NCBI GenBank assembly: GCA_018434245.1 | Contig: JAHDPQ010000074.1 | Location: 1 to 42,465 of the forward strand | Source of the DNA: Oscillospiraceae bacterium | GTDB taxonomy: Bacteria; Bacillota; Clostridia; Oscillospirales; Ruminococcaceae | Reading direction: 5' to 3' | DNA: 42,465 nt | Shown: piece by piece, positions 8,620-16,526 of the stretch | Position numbering within the stretch: the first letter of the stretch is position 1 | Layout of the letters: each line of letters opens with the position of its first letter | Position numbers and translations under genes: made by a program | The notes under the pieces: model-generated | Told to the model about the DNA's origin: nothing | The model's input: the letters and a program-made list of their open reading frames with translations, nothing else | Database searches by the model: none

Positions 8620-9192
8620 TCACAGGAAAATCGGCTGGAGCTGTTTGCCCTCCAAAGCGGCGTTGGCAGCCTTGGGAATTCGGCTGAAATCCGATACCAC
8701 TGACCGGGGCTTTATATCGGGGGCGTCCTGCTTCATGGGAACGAAGTAGAGGTTGCGGTAGTTAAGCAGCATCCCGATATTTTTGGCGGAGCCCCCCAAA
8801 GCATCATTGGTGGAAACGGCAAGGAGAACCGGTCCGCCGTTGCGCAGATGGCTTTTAGCGCTCATGGTGACACAGGTGTCGGTGATGCCGTAGGCCAGTT
8901 TAGCCAGGGTGTTTCCGGTGCAGGGTGCAATGAGAATCAAATCCAGCAGCTTGTGCGGCCCGATGGGTTCTGCCTGCACCAGATTGTGAATGCACTTGTT
9001 CCCCGTCAGAGATTCAAAGGTGTCCACCCATTCCTTGGCCCGGCCAAAACGGGTATCGGTGGAATAGGCGTTTTCCGAAAAGATGGGTGTTACCTCCCAC
9101 CCTTCGGCAATCAGCGTTTTGGCGGCTTCCAACGATTGTTCAAAGGTGCAGAAAGAACCGGTCAGCGCAAGACCAACGCGTTTTTTGCTCAC
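8620..9192 (-). CDS. dpaB: Dipicolinate synthase subunit B
   Basis: A 190-residue flavoprotein-fold protein of the SpoVFB family. With subunit A it forms dipicolinic acid from a lysine-pathway intermediate in the mother cell; dipicolinate is then packed into the spore core with calcium. Recognisable family segments are the N-terminal VGLALTGSFCTF, LILIAPCTGNTLAKLAYGITDT and PVLLAVSTNDALGGSAKN. The start is a GTG that overlaps the dpaA stop by four bases (GTGA), so the two are translationally coupled. The length is close to the roughly 200 residues of the B. subtilis protein. Confidence 0.95.
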   Translation of the reverse strand: MSKKRVGLALTGSFCTFEQSLEAAKTLIAEGWEVTPIFSENAYSTDTRFGRAKEWVDTFESLTGNKCIHNLVQAEPIGPHKLLDLILIAPCTGNTLAKLAYGITDTCVTMSAKSHLRNGGPVLLAVSTNDALGGSAKNIGMLLNYRNLYFVPMKQDAPDIKPRSVVSDFSRIPKAANAALEGKQLQPIFL

Positions 9193-10082
9193 GGGATCGC
9201 CCCCCTTTCATGTAAGATGTTAAAGATAGTGTCCAGAGTGATGACCCCAGCGGTGATGGGAGCAACCTTTCCCGGCAGTGAAAGAGCCCATTCCGCCTTG
9301 AGGCCCAGAGTCTTGGCGGCTTCAAAGTCCACGCCGCCGGGCTTGGAGGCCAGATCGATGATCAGACAGCTGCGTTTGAGCAGGGTCAGCTTATCCTCCT
9401 CAAACAACATGGAAGGAACGGTGTTGATCACCAGATCGGCTGCCGGCAGATGCTCTGCCATTTCGGAAAGGTGAACCGGCTGGCAGCCCGCCACATTCAC
9501 CCAGGCAAGATCGCTCCACTTGCGGGCCACTACAATGACTTTAGCTCCAAAGGAGCGGAGCAGCCCGGCCAGCACCTTGGCAATGCGGCCATAGCCGGTA
9601 ATCAGGCAGGTAGCCCCAAACAGGGTGATGGGAAGTTCCCGCAAGGCGATCTCCACGGCTCCTTCGGCGGTGGGCACGGCATTGAGGACGGTGAACTCCT
9701 CCCGCTCCAGATAGTCGATGATCTCCACCCCGCGCTTGGCAGCCTGTTCCCGGGCAAAGGGTGGAACCTTTCCTGCCAGCACGACGGCTTCGGGATGTAT
9801 GTAGTTGAGGCATTCCTCCAGTGTCACCTTGCGCTGGCTGCCGGGGGCGTTGATCTCCTCCCCTCCATTGCTGAGTAAAGGCAGGGGAAGGACCACCACA
9901 TCGCTTTGGGGAAGAATCATTTTGACATCGTCCACCCGGACGATTTTTTTGTTGAGCTTGATCCCTTCGTACAACATCATGGCATAGATGTGAAAGCCAT
10001 CTTCCCGAGCGGCCAGAGCGTTTGCCAGATGGGCCTGACGGGGATCTCCTCCCAATATGGAGAAGGTCTTGGTTTTTATCAT
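9189..10082 (-). CDS. dpaA: Dipicolinate synthase subunit A
   Basis: The NAD(P)-binding subunit of dipicolinate synthase (SpoVFA). From the ATG at 10082 it has 297 residues, which matches the usual SpoVFA length; the open frame runs back to 10124, but that extension would overlap the predicted leader. N-terminal GGDPRQAHLA and a Rossmann motif in LITGYGRIAKVLAGLLRSFG are visible, followed by a region ending in SLPGKVAPITAG. The gene is first in a two-gene operon with dpaB and is preceded by a sigma-K-type promoter. Its presence indicates an endospore former that uses the dedicated DpaAB enzyme rather than the Etf-based route known in some clostridia. Confidence 0.96.
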   Translation of the reverse strand: MIKTKTFSILGGDPRQAHLANALAAREDGFHIYAMMLYEGIKLNKKIVRVDDVKMILPQSDVVVLPLPLLSNGGEEINAPGSQRKVTLEECLNYIHPEAVVLAGKVPPFAREQAAKRGVEIIDYLEREEFTVLNAVPTAEGAVEIALRELPITLFGATCLITGYGRIAKVLAGLLRSFGAKVIVVARKWSDLAWVNVAGCQPVHLSEMAEHLPAADLVINTVPSMLFEEDKLTLLKRSCLIIDLASKPGGVDFEAAKTLGLKAEWALSLPGKVAPITAGVITLDTIFNILHERGAIP

Positions 10083-10126
10083 AGGCAAAACCCTTTCCCG
10101 ATTAAAGAAGTGAAAGTAATACAAAC

Positions 10127-10155
10127 TATCTTATGTTGGAAAAAGGGGGTTGGTG
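10127..10155 (-). promoter_or_regulatory. Sigma-K-type promoter of dpaAB
   Basis: On the minus strand CACC (10152-10155), a 16-base spacer and CATAAGATA (10127-10135) match the sigma-K pattern mACm-N16-CATAnnnTA. It lies about 45 bases upstream of the dpaA ATG. In B. subtilis spoVF is a sigma-K operon, so position, sequence and function agree. Confidence 0.75.
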
Positions 10156-10222
10156 CCTGTATCTGCCACTTTATCAGCGGATGCTTGGGGGAAATGTATC
10201 CGCGCAATTGAGGTTTCCATGC

Positions 10223-10252
10223 AAAAAGGAGCCGCCCAGTCAGGACGGCTCC
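10223..10252 (-). terminator. Terminator after the AlgJ/AlgX-like gene
   Basis: On the minus strand GGAGCCG pairs with CGGCTCC across an 11-base loop and is followed by TTTTT (10223-10227). Confidence 0.8.
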
Positions 10253-10275
10253 GGTAGCGGGAATGGGAACTGCGT

Positions 10276-11664
10276 TTATTGGGCAAGCATCCCCTCAATA
10301 CATTCGATGTGATAGGAGGTATTGGCGGCAAAAATATTGTTGATGAAGATGACATCGTCAATCTGCTGGTCCAGCACAAACTGGCCCAGATTCTTTTCAA
10401 AGTAGCGCTGGTCCACCACATAAACTTCGTCGTAGTGGGGGATCAGGAAGGGGGCAAAGGCATTGCCGAAGCTTTCCTTAATCATCAGAGCCTTGCGGCC
10501 GGTTCCCGCCTCGGTGGTGATCTTAATCAGGGGGAAGTCACCGTGGAGAAAGACGGCGTAGGAGTTGGGGCTCTTGGCGTACTCCGCCCATACACTGTGG
10601 GGCAGGGGAGTGTCGGGGGCGCCCTTATCGTACCGCACCGCCTCAGAGGCCACCGGCATCAGATAGTAGTCCACGTAGTCGGAGGCCAGCTTGGCATCGT
10701 TGGTGTAGCTGTACATGGTGCCGTAAAAATTATCCAGGCGCCGGGTTTCATAGTCGGAAAGCTCCAGGGGAGTCAGCCCCGCCGCCGAGCAGAAGGCCCG
10801 GTAGGCATAGTAAGCACCCAGTCCCGTCCAGTGATGGTCGGCGTTAAAGTAAAGATACTCGCCAGTGTGGGCCGCAATCTGACCGTAGACGTCCACCGGA
10901 CGCACCGCCAGATCAAGACTGGCGTAGATGTGGTCGATATTGGGCTTTTGGGGAGCGGAAACCGAAGCGTACCGCTCCGGCAGAGCAAACTCAATGGCGG
11001 TGGGCACAACGGCGTTGTACACCTGTACCCTGTCCCCCCAGGTTTGGGCGTACCGGCTGACGGCCTGGGCGTACCATTCCCCCATGGCAAAGCTGCCCCC
11101 AAAGATGGACATTCCCTTTTCCTTGTAAACAAAGACGGCGCCGTTTTTCTCCCCCACTGCTCCGTCATCCGGCTGCCAGTGCTGCGCCGCCGCCGGGGCC
11201 TGTTCCGCCGGAACGCTTTCTTCCCGAGAGGTCACAGGCGGAATAACGCCGGGCACCTCCGGGGCGGGGGGCAAGTCTCTGGGGGGAGGAGCTTCCTCCT
11301 GAGGGGGGGTGGTGCCGTACACCCGCACATCGTCAAAGCGCACGCCCTTCCACTCGTCCATTTGGGCAGCTAGCTTGACAAAATAATCCCGCCCGGGAAA
11401 AACGTCGGCGTAGTGCAGCTCCACCTCCCGGACGTAGGTCCCTTCCAGCAGAGCATCTACCGAAAATTCCGGCATTTTGGCAAGCTCCCGCTTTTCCACT
11501 GCGGAAACGGTGGGTGGCTCCTGCACCAGAGACAGGATTCCCAACAGGAACAAAACGCCGCAGAACAGCAAGGTGTGGACGATATAGGCCCGGTGGATCC
11601 GGTCCCTGTAAGCTTGACTGACTTCCTCCCGGGATGGGGAACTTTGGGTATTGCAGAGATGCAT
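10276..11664 (-). CDS. AlgJ/AlgX-like SGNH-type protein (DHHW family)
   Basis: A 462-residue, probably membrane-anchored extracytoplasmic protein. One N-terminal transmembrane segment spans about residues 28-47. A proline/glutamate-rich linker (about 118-160) follows, then an SGNH-hydrolase-like domain. The family signature DHHW is at residues 276-279. A C-terminal segment IKESFGNAFAPFL (Ser398) followed by HYDEVYVVD resembles the catalytic-loop region of AlgJ/AlgX-type proteins. It starts 14 bases after the MBOAT gene stop, with AAGGAGAC upstream. Such MBOAT-plus-AlgJ pairs O-acetylate secreted polysaccharides. The polymer modified here is not known; there are no polysaccharide synthesis genes in the window. 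Confidence 0.85.
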   Translation of the reverse strand: MHLCNTQSSPSREEVSQAYRDRIHRAYIVHTLLFCGVLFLLGILSLVQEPPTVSAVEKRELAKMPEFSVDALLEGTYVREVELHYADVFPGRDYFVKLAAQMDEWKGVRFDDVRVYGTTPPQEEAPPPRDLPPAPEVPGVIPPVTSREESVPAEQAPAAAQHWQPDDGAVGEKNGAVFVYKEKGMSIFGGSFAMGEWYAQAVSRYAQTWGDRVQVYNAVVPTAIEFALPERYASVSAPQKPNIDHIYASLDLAVRPVDVYGQIAAHTGEYLYFNADHHWTGLGAYYAYRAFCSAAGLTPLELSDYETRRLDNFYGTMYSYTNDAKLASDYVDYYLMPVASEAVRYDKGAPDTPLPHSVWAEYAKSPNSYAVFLHGDFPLIKITTEAGTGRKALMIKESFGNAFAPFLIPHYDEVYVVDQRYFEKNLGQFVLDQQIDDVIFINNIFAANTSYHIECIEGMLAQ

Positions 11665-11678
11665 TATCTCATGTCTCC

Positions 11679-13088
11679 TTAAAATTTAAAATAGAGGAAG
11701 GGGTTGTAGCTTTCTCCCACCAGCATGGCGGTGCAGGCCAAAAGCATTAGAATGCTGGCCAGAGAGCGCCCGTAGGTTAGGGCCAGCGCCCCGCTTTCCG
11801 ATCGCACCGACTCTGCCCTTGCTTTGATCCAGGGCAGAATGGGGGTACAAAAGGCCAGACTGATCACAATCCAGAAGATGTTGTTCATCACTAGGAAGCC
11901 CAGCTGCAAATCCTTAACCGGGTGGCCCGCCAGCCCGAACATCACCGAAAGCATAGTCTTCAGGCGGCTCCAATCCTCAAAGTAGAACAAGGTCCAACCC
12001 ACCAGAGTGATGAAGATCAGGTAGAGATGGCCCATCGCCCCGGGAACTTTTTTGAGGATATCCCCCAAAAAGAGGCGTTCCAAAGCGATGAGCACGCCGT
12101 AATACAGCCCCCACGCCACATAGTTCCAGCTGGCCCCGTGCCACAGACCCGTCAAAAACCAAACGATGAACAGGTTGCGGTAGACCAGCCTGCGGTTTCC
12201 CCCTAGGGGAATGTACACATAGTCCCGAAAGAAGCTGGAAAGGGAGATATGCCACCGCCGCCAAAATTCCACCGCCGACTTTGCGATATAGGGGTAATTA
12301 AAGTTCTCGTAATAGTGGCAGCCAAACATCCGCCCAAGGCCTAGAGCCATGTCGGAATAGCCGGAAAAGTCAAAGTAAAGCTGCAGGGAAAACATTACGA
12401 TGCCAAACCAAGCTCCGGGCACGCTCAAACCGGAAAGATCCCCGGTCAGATACTGGCCCACCAGCTCCCCAGCATAGTTTGCCACCAGCACCTTTTTACA
12501 CATCCCCACAGAAAAGCGGGAAATTCCCTCGCTCATGCTCTGCCAGGTGGGGGTTTCGGTTCCGATCTCGTGGGCCACCTCACTGTAGCGGACGATGGGC
12601 CCCGCCACCAGCCGGTGGTAGAGGGAGACGAACAGCAGAAAGGTCATGTAGTTGTGCTGGGCCTTGACAGTACCCCGGTAGACATCCACCGAGTAGGAGA
12701 TGGTCTGGAAGGTGTAAAAGCTAATGCCGATGGGCAGGGCAAATCCCGGCACGGGAATTTGAGTCCCCAGCAGCAGGTTGAGGTTTTCCACAAAGAAGCC
12801 GCTGTACTTAAAGGCAGCCAGCAGCCCCAGATTGAGCACCAAAGAGGAAATCACGCCCAGAATGCGAATTCTTTCTCCCTCATGCTTTTCGATAAACAGT
12901 CCGTGGAAAAAGTCAATGGTACCGGAAAAGAGCAGAGCAATGATCCAGACCGGTTCTCCCCATGCGTAAAAAAACAAGGAAAAGGCAATCAACACCAGAT
13001 TGCGGTAAGTTTGATTTTTAGTGAGGAAATACAGCAGGAAGTTTGCAGGCAAAAACAGATACAAAAAGATCAGATTTGCAAAAACCAT
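11679..13088 (-). CDS. MBOAT-family membrane O-acyltransferase (AlgI/DltB-like)
   Basis: A polytopic membrane acyltransferase of 469 residues from the ATG at 13088, which has GGAGG six bases upstream. A longer open frame begins at 13163 but overlaps the likely promoter. The MBOAT family moves acyl groups, usually acetyl, across the membrane to an extracytoplasmic acceptor. Visible family segments are FSGYSDMALGLGRMFG, EFWRRWHISLSSFFRDYVYI followed by PLGGNRR, and GLWHGASWNYVAWG, which contains the invariant active-site His. It forms an operon with the AlgJ/AlgX-like gene. AlgI-type (exopolysaccharide) is more likely than DltB because no dltA, dltC or dltD is adjacent. Confidence 0.92.
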   Translation of the reverse strand: MVFANLIFLYLFLPANFLLYFLTKNQTYRNLVLIAFSLFFYAWGEPVWIIALLFSGTIDFFHGLFIEKHEGERIRILGVISSLVLNLGLLAAFKYSGFFVENLNLLLGTQIPVPGFALPIGISFYTFQTISYSVDVYRGTVKAQHNYMTFLLFVSLYHRLVAGPIVRYSEVAHEIGTETPTWQSMSEGISRFSVGMCKKVLVANYAGELVGQYLTGDLSGLSVPGAWFGIVMFSLQLYFDFSGYSDMALGLGRMFGCHYYENFNYPYIAKSAVEFWRRWHISLSSFFRDYVYIPLGGNRRLVYRNLFIVWFLTGLWHGASWNYVAWGLYYGVLIALERLFLGDILKKVPGAMGHLYLIFITLVGWTLFYFEDWSRLKTMLSVMFGLAGHPVKDLQLGFLVMNNIFWIVISLAFCTPILPWIKARAESVRSESGALALTYGRSLASILMLLACTAMLVGESYNPFLYFKF

Positions 13089-13129
13089 GGGGAACCTCCG
13101 GATCAACTCAATTATCCATAGTATATACC

Positions 13130-13135
13130 GTTCCC
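13130..13135 (-). promoter_or_regulatory. Candidate -10 box for the MBOAT operon
   Basis: TATACT on the minus strand, about 42 bases upstream of the chosen start. The only -35-like hexamer at 17 bases (TTTCTT) is weak, so this is tentative. Confidence 0.35.
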
Positions 13136-13204
13136 ACCAAAAAAGAAAGACAGTATTTGGCATTTAGCGACAAAACCCCAGACTGAGAATCTATGCAATG
13201 GCAA

Positions 13205-13237
13205 GAAAAAATACCCCGGAATATCCGAGGTATTTTC
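13205..13237 (-). terminator. Terminator after the FliD-like gene
   Basis: Arms AAAATACC-CGG and CCGAGGTATTTT with one mismatched or bulged position, followed on the minus strand by a T-rich stretch. It lies 26 bases downstream of the FliD-like stop. Confidence 0.7.
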
Positions 13238-13262
13238 TGGCGTCAGAACTACCGGTGCTTAT

Positions 13263-14579
13263 TTAGATCATCAGGTTCATAAAGTAGCCCAGGGCCATGT
13301 AGTTGTTGTACAGCTTTAAGTCAAAGCTGCCGTTGTTGATTCCACTGGCGGCGCTGCCCAGACCGCTTTCCCAGTGGGAGCTGTCCTCCTCTTTGGAGGC
13401 GGAACTGCCCTTGACTTGCGCAGGACTGCCTGTGTAGGCTCCGGTGTTGAAGCGCACCCCGGTGGAAATGGCGGAAAGCCGACCGGTAAAGCCGTAGGTT
13501 CCCATGCCGCCCCGGCCGTAGCCGGTCATTAAATTGTACAGCTTGCCGTCTTCCATGGCGGAACTCAGCTTCTTCTCATCTACCACAAGGCCCTTTTCGC
13601 CCATGGTAATTCCCACGCTGTTTAAATCCTTATAGTAGGAATTGTAGGCGCCGATGAGGTCATTCACCAGCCTAGGATTGGTGGAATCGTAGCCGTTCCC
13701 TGCCTCGTACAGAGAATTAAAGCTCTTGACCAGATCGCCTATCTGCTCCTTAATGTAGGTGGTGTCCTTGTCTTTGGTGACAGTGACAGGTTCCACACCG
13801 GTTTCCTTGCGCAGAATGGCGGTGATGCCGTTGCCCAAACTTACCTCGTTGGTGGAGGAGGACTGGACAGCTCCGCCATCTACCATATAGACAGCGTTCT
13901 GGGCATCCTGATGGACGGTGTCCACCGAGGTGGTCCGCACCAAAGCGCCGGTGACATCCCGCAACTGGAAGCGATTTGCATCGCTGTCTCCGGTGTTGTT
14001 GGAGCGAATGGAAAGGGTGGAAACCCCGTTTGCCGTGGAGACCGAGGCGGAAATTCCCAGCTTTGCGTTATTGATGGCGCTGGACATCTTTTCCTGTACC
14101 GTCTTGTTGGTGTCGCCTCCCTGCACCTCTACAAACAGCTGGTGCCGGCGGCCGTCAACTTCCAGCTCAAACTGCTGGTAGCCCAGTCCGCCCTCGTAGA
14201 GATCGGGAGCCCGCATCCCATTGCTTTTGTTTTCCTGCCCATAGGCAAGCTGGTGGATGCTGACGGTGGAGGATGTCCAATCCGCCAAAGGCGTGCTCTT
14301 GGATTGTATGGTCAGATGCTCGGCGCTGGAAGATACCGCCTGCATTTTTTCAAAGGTGGCAACGCTGGCGATGTTGTTCAGGGCTTTTTGCATGGCTCCG
14401 GCCGCCGCCTGAATACCTCCCAGATACTGAACCCCGGAACTGTTGACATAGTTGGAAGAGCCGGTGGCGCTGCTGGGTCCATAGCTGAGTTTTGCGGTGT
14501 TGAACCCGGTGTACGCTCCCCGGACCGCAATGTGATCGTACCGGTATTGATTGCTCAGGCTGTTGATGTAGTTGCTCAC
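13263..14579 (-). CDS. FliD-like flagellar protein (hook-associated-type filament-cap relative)
   Basis: A 438-residue protein starting with GTG after GGGAGG. Several stretches resemble FliD (filament cap, HAP2): DANRFQLRDVTGALV, AVYMVDGGAVQSSSTNEV, and a later helical segment with LVKSFNSLYE followed by LNSVGITMGEKGLVVDEKKL. The N-terminal 90 residues and the C-terminal tail are not typical, and the protein is at the short end for FliD. It follows a YjfB-like motility gene from an exact sigma-28 promoter, which supports a flagellar role. No other flagellar genes are close, so it may be an accessory or second cap-like protein. The FliD assignment is moderate. Confidence 0.65.
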   Translation of the reverse strand: MSNYINSLSNQYRYDHIAVRGAYTGFNTAKLSYGPSSATGSSNYVNSSGVQYLGGIQAAAGAMQKALNNIASVATFEKMQAVSSSAEHLTIQSKSTPLADWTSSTVSIHQLAYGQENKSNGMRAPDLYEGGLGYQQFELEVDGRRHQLFVEVQGGDTNKTVQEKMSSAINNAKLGISASVSTANGVSTLSIRSNNTGDSDANRFQLRDVTGALVRTTSVDTVHQDAQNAVYMVDGGAVQSSSTNEVSLGNGITAILRKETGVEPVTVTKDKDTTYIKEQIGDLVKSFNSLYEAGNGYDSTNPRLVNDLIGAYNSYYKDLNSVGITMGEKGLVVDEKKLSSAMEDGKLYNLMTGYGRGGMGTYGFTGRLSAISTGVRFNTGAYTGSPAQVKGSSASKEEDSSHWESGLGSAASGINNGSFDLKLYNNYMALGYFMNLMI

Positions 14580-14617
14580 GGCACAAGGCCTCCCTTCCTG
14601 AATGATGTCATAATCCG

Positions 14618-14800
14618 TTAAACTTTAATGTCCAGACTGTGGCCAAAGGATGGGGAAGCCTCCAGCAGCTCCATTAGCCCGGCTGCCTGAACCCGCTGGG
14701 TATCCATTACTTTTTTGGTAAGGGCAAGCCCGGCATCCTGCTTGATCTGGGCATGACTTATCGCCGTGGCAAGGCTGGCTATACTCATTGAAAGATCCAT
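14618..14800 (-). CDS. YjfB-like putative motility protein
   Basis: A 60-residue helical protein resembling the YjfB family of small putative motility proteins. The typical pattern is visible: an N-terminal MSIASLATAISHAQ, then DAGLALTKKVMDTQ, then AAGLMELL. The biochemical role of the family is unknown to me. The gene begins 12 bases or so after the predicted start of transcription, with AGGAGG upstream, and is followed after 38 bases by the FliD-like gene, so the two form a sigma-28 operon. Confidence 0.8.
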   Translation of the reverse strand: MDLSMSIASLATAISHAQIKQDAGLALTKKVMDTQRVQAAGLMELLEASPSFGHSLDIKV

Positions 14801-14819
14801 ATAATCCCTCCTATCATAG

Positions 14820-14846
14820 TTATCGGCCGTAAAAAGAAAAACTTTA
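14820..14846 (-). promoter_or_regulatory. Exact sigma-28 (SigD/FliA) promoter
   Basis: On the minus strand TAAA (14843-14846), a 15-base spacer and GCCGATAA (14820-14827) match the flagellar sigma-28 consensus TAAA-N15-GCCGATAA at every defined base. It directly precedes the YjfB-like and FliD-like genes. Confidence 0.9.
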
Positions 14847-14941
14847 CCAATTTACTTTGTTATTTAAAAAAATCTCAGCTTTTGGGGAAAAGGAATTATT
14901 TCTTCCAACTGCCCTTACTTTTCCGGCACTTTGTGCTATAC

Positions 14942-14947
14942 TATAAT
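14942..14947 (+). promoter_or_regulatory. Candidate -10 box for the GNAT-rlmH-bioY-era genes
   Basis: A consensus TATAAT about 50 bases upstream of the GNAT start. No convincing -35 hexamer is visible at normal spacing, so this is tentative. Confidence 0.4.
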
Positions 14948-14996
14948 GAGATTCTTATGTCTTGCTATCATTTCGTTTCCCTAGGAGGGTGCCGTA

Positions 14997-15407
14997 TTGG
15001 CGTACACCATCGAACATCGGATTCCTGCGGTAGAGCAGTGGATGACTCTGCGAGCCAGCGTGGGTTGGCCCACCTTTCCCAAGGAGACGGCAGAGCGAAG
15101 CCTTGCCATGACTCCCTTTTGCGTCTGTGCCTTTGAGGACGGTGAGCTCATTGCCATGGCCAGAGTGCTGGGGGATGGGGTCATCAGCTTTTATGTAGGC
15201 AATGTCATGGTCCGGCCCGACCGGCAGGGCATTGGCATTGGCAAGAAGATCATGGAGCACGTCATGGCTTATCTGGAGGAACATGCCGTGCCAGGAGCCA
15301 TTGCCAGCCTCCTTGCCATCAAGGGAAAAGAGGACTTTTACACCCAGTTTGGCTTTGAATGCCGCCCCGATGAACACCACGGCAGCGGCATGAGCCTAAG
15401 GTTTTAG
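14997..15407 (+). CDS. GNAT-family N-acetyltransferase
   Basis: A 136-residue acetyltransferase of the GNAT fold, which transfers acetyl from acetyl-CoA to an amine on a small molecule or protein. The acetyl-CoA-binding motif A is visible as MVRPDRQGIGIGKKIMEHV (about residues 70-88), preceded by strand residues DGVISFYVGN. The C-terminal part has FYTQFGFECRP, typical of the family. Translation starts at TTG 14997, placed eight bases after AGGAGG; no ATG fits. The rlmH start follows three bases after its stop. The substrate is not identifiable. Confidence 0.9.
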   Translation: MAYTIEHRIPAVEQWMTLRASVGWPTFPKETAERSLAMTPFCVCAFEDGELIAMARVLGDGVISFYVGNVMVRPDRQGIGIGKKIMEHVMAYLEEHAVPGAIASLLAIKGKEDFYTQFGFECRPDEHHGSGMSLRF

Positions 15408-15410
15408 GCT

Positions 15411-15884
15411 GTGTTGCCTCTTCGGGTGATTGCGGTGGGAAAGCTGGGGGAACCTTGGATGCGTCAGGGCTGCGAGGAATATCTCAAGCGGTTGAGCGGT
15501 ATGGCCACCGTGACAGAAATTCCCGAGCAACGCCTGCCCCAGAACCCCTCTTCCGCACAGATTCAGCAGGCGTTGGGTAAAGAGGCCAAGCTGATTCGGG
15601 ACAAGCTGCCTCCCAGGGCTTATACGGTGGCTCTTTGCATAGAAGGGGAGGAGATGACCTCTCCCAAACTGGCGGGGGTGTTGGAGCGGGCCGCCCACCA
15701 CTATTCCAGCGCCGTCTTTCTCATCGGCAGCTCCCACGGACTGGATTTTTCCCTTAAACAGGAGGCGGGACTGCGCCTTTCCCTTTCCCCTATGACCTTT
15801 CCCCATCAGCTAGCCCGCATCCTGCTGCTGGAACAGTTGTACCGAGCGTCTTCCATTCAGGCAGGCGGCAAATATCATAAGTAA
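15411..15884 (+). CDS. rlmH: 23S rRNA (pseudouridine-1915-N3)-methyltransferase RlmH
   Basis: A 157-residue SPOUT-class methyltransferase, matching the small size of the RlmH family, which methylates pseudouridine 1915 of 23S rRNA on the assembled ribosome using S-adenosylmethionine. Visible features are the N-terminal LRVIAVGKLGEPWM, the SAM-knot region FLIGSSHGLDFSL, and the highly typical C-terminus YRASSIQAGGKYHK. It starts with GTG three bases after the GNAT stop and has only a weak ribosome-binding site (AAGG), so its translation probably depends on coupling to the upstream gene. Confidence 0.95.
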   Translation: MLPLRVIAVGKLGEPWMRQGCEEYLKRLSGMATVTEIPEQRLPQNPSSAQIQQALGKEAKLIRDKLPPRAYTVALCIEGEEMTSPKLAGVLERAAHHYSSAVFLIGSSHGLDFSLKQEAGLRLSLSPMTFPHQLARILLLEQLYRASSIQAGGKYHK

Positions 15885-15896
15885 GGAGTATTCCAT

Positions 15897-16463
15897 ATGA
15901 ATTCTATGTCTCGTGTGCATTTTTCGGCCAGAGAGATGGCCCTTGTCTCCATCTTCGCCGCTCTGACGGCGGTGCTGACCCAAATCATCGTTCCTCTGCC
16001 TGCGGTTCCCATTTCTCTGGGTAACTTTGCGGTGATGCTTTGTGCGGCGGTACTGCCCCTTAAACTGGCCTTTGCCGCCCAAACCGTCTACCTGCTGCTG
16101 GGAGCTTTTGGCGCTCCGGTGTTTACCTACTTCAGCGGAGGGTTCCACAAGCTGGCCGGACCTACCGGCGGCTATCTGGTGGGCTATTTGGCTCTTGTGC
16201 TGGTGGTGGGCCTACTCAGACGGCGCTACCCCGATGCAGGCTTCTTGGGCCTTTGCCTGATGATGGTGGCGGGCATGGCTATCTGCCTGACTTTGGGTAC
16301 CCTGTGGCTGGCGTTAGGGCTGGGCTACACGGGTCGGCAGGCTTTTCTGGTGGGGGTGGCTCCCTTTCTGGTCTTTGACCTCATCAAAGCCGTTGCCGCC
16401 ACCATGATCGGCCAGCGGCTTAGGTCCACTCTCAACCGGGCGGGCCTCGGCTACCATCTGTAA
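15897..16463 (+). CDS. bioY: Biotin transporter BioY (ECF substrate-binding component)
   Basis: A 188-residue membrane protein of the BioY family, the biotin-binding S component of energy-coupling-factor transporters. About six hydrophobic helices are present, together with the family segments LPAVPISLGNFAVML (near residue 37) and FSGGFHKLAGPTGGYLVGY (about residues 79-97). No EcfA or EcfT genes are adjacent, so it would use a shared ECF module encoded elsewhere, or act alone as described for some BioY proteins. The start follows AAGGAG. I see no BirA-type operator upstream. Confidence 0.95.
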   Translation: MNSMSRVHFSAREMALVSIFAALTAVLTQIIVPLPAVPISLGNFAVMLCAAVLPLKLAFAAQTVYLLLGAFGAPVFTYFSGGFHKLAGPTGGYLVGYLALVLVVGLLRRRYPDAGFLGLCLMMVAGMAICLTLGTLWLALGLGYTGRQAFLVGVAPFLVFDLIKAVAATMIGQRLRSTLNRAGLGYHL

Positions 16464-16526
16464 TACGAAATCGAATTCCTGTGGCCACAGCCGCCAACGG
16501 GAACGCTTAGAGAAAAGGATGTTTCT

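Noticed and set aside
13089-13163. Upstream extension of the MBOAT protein start.
   Set aside because: The extension overlaps the TATACT promoter-like sequence and lacks a ribosome-binding site, while the ATG at 13088 follows GGAGG and gives the usual N-terminus.
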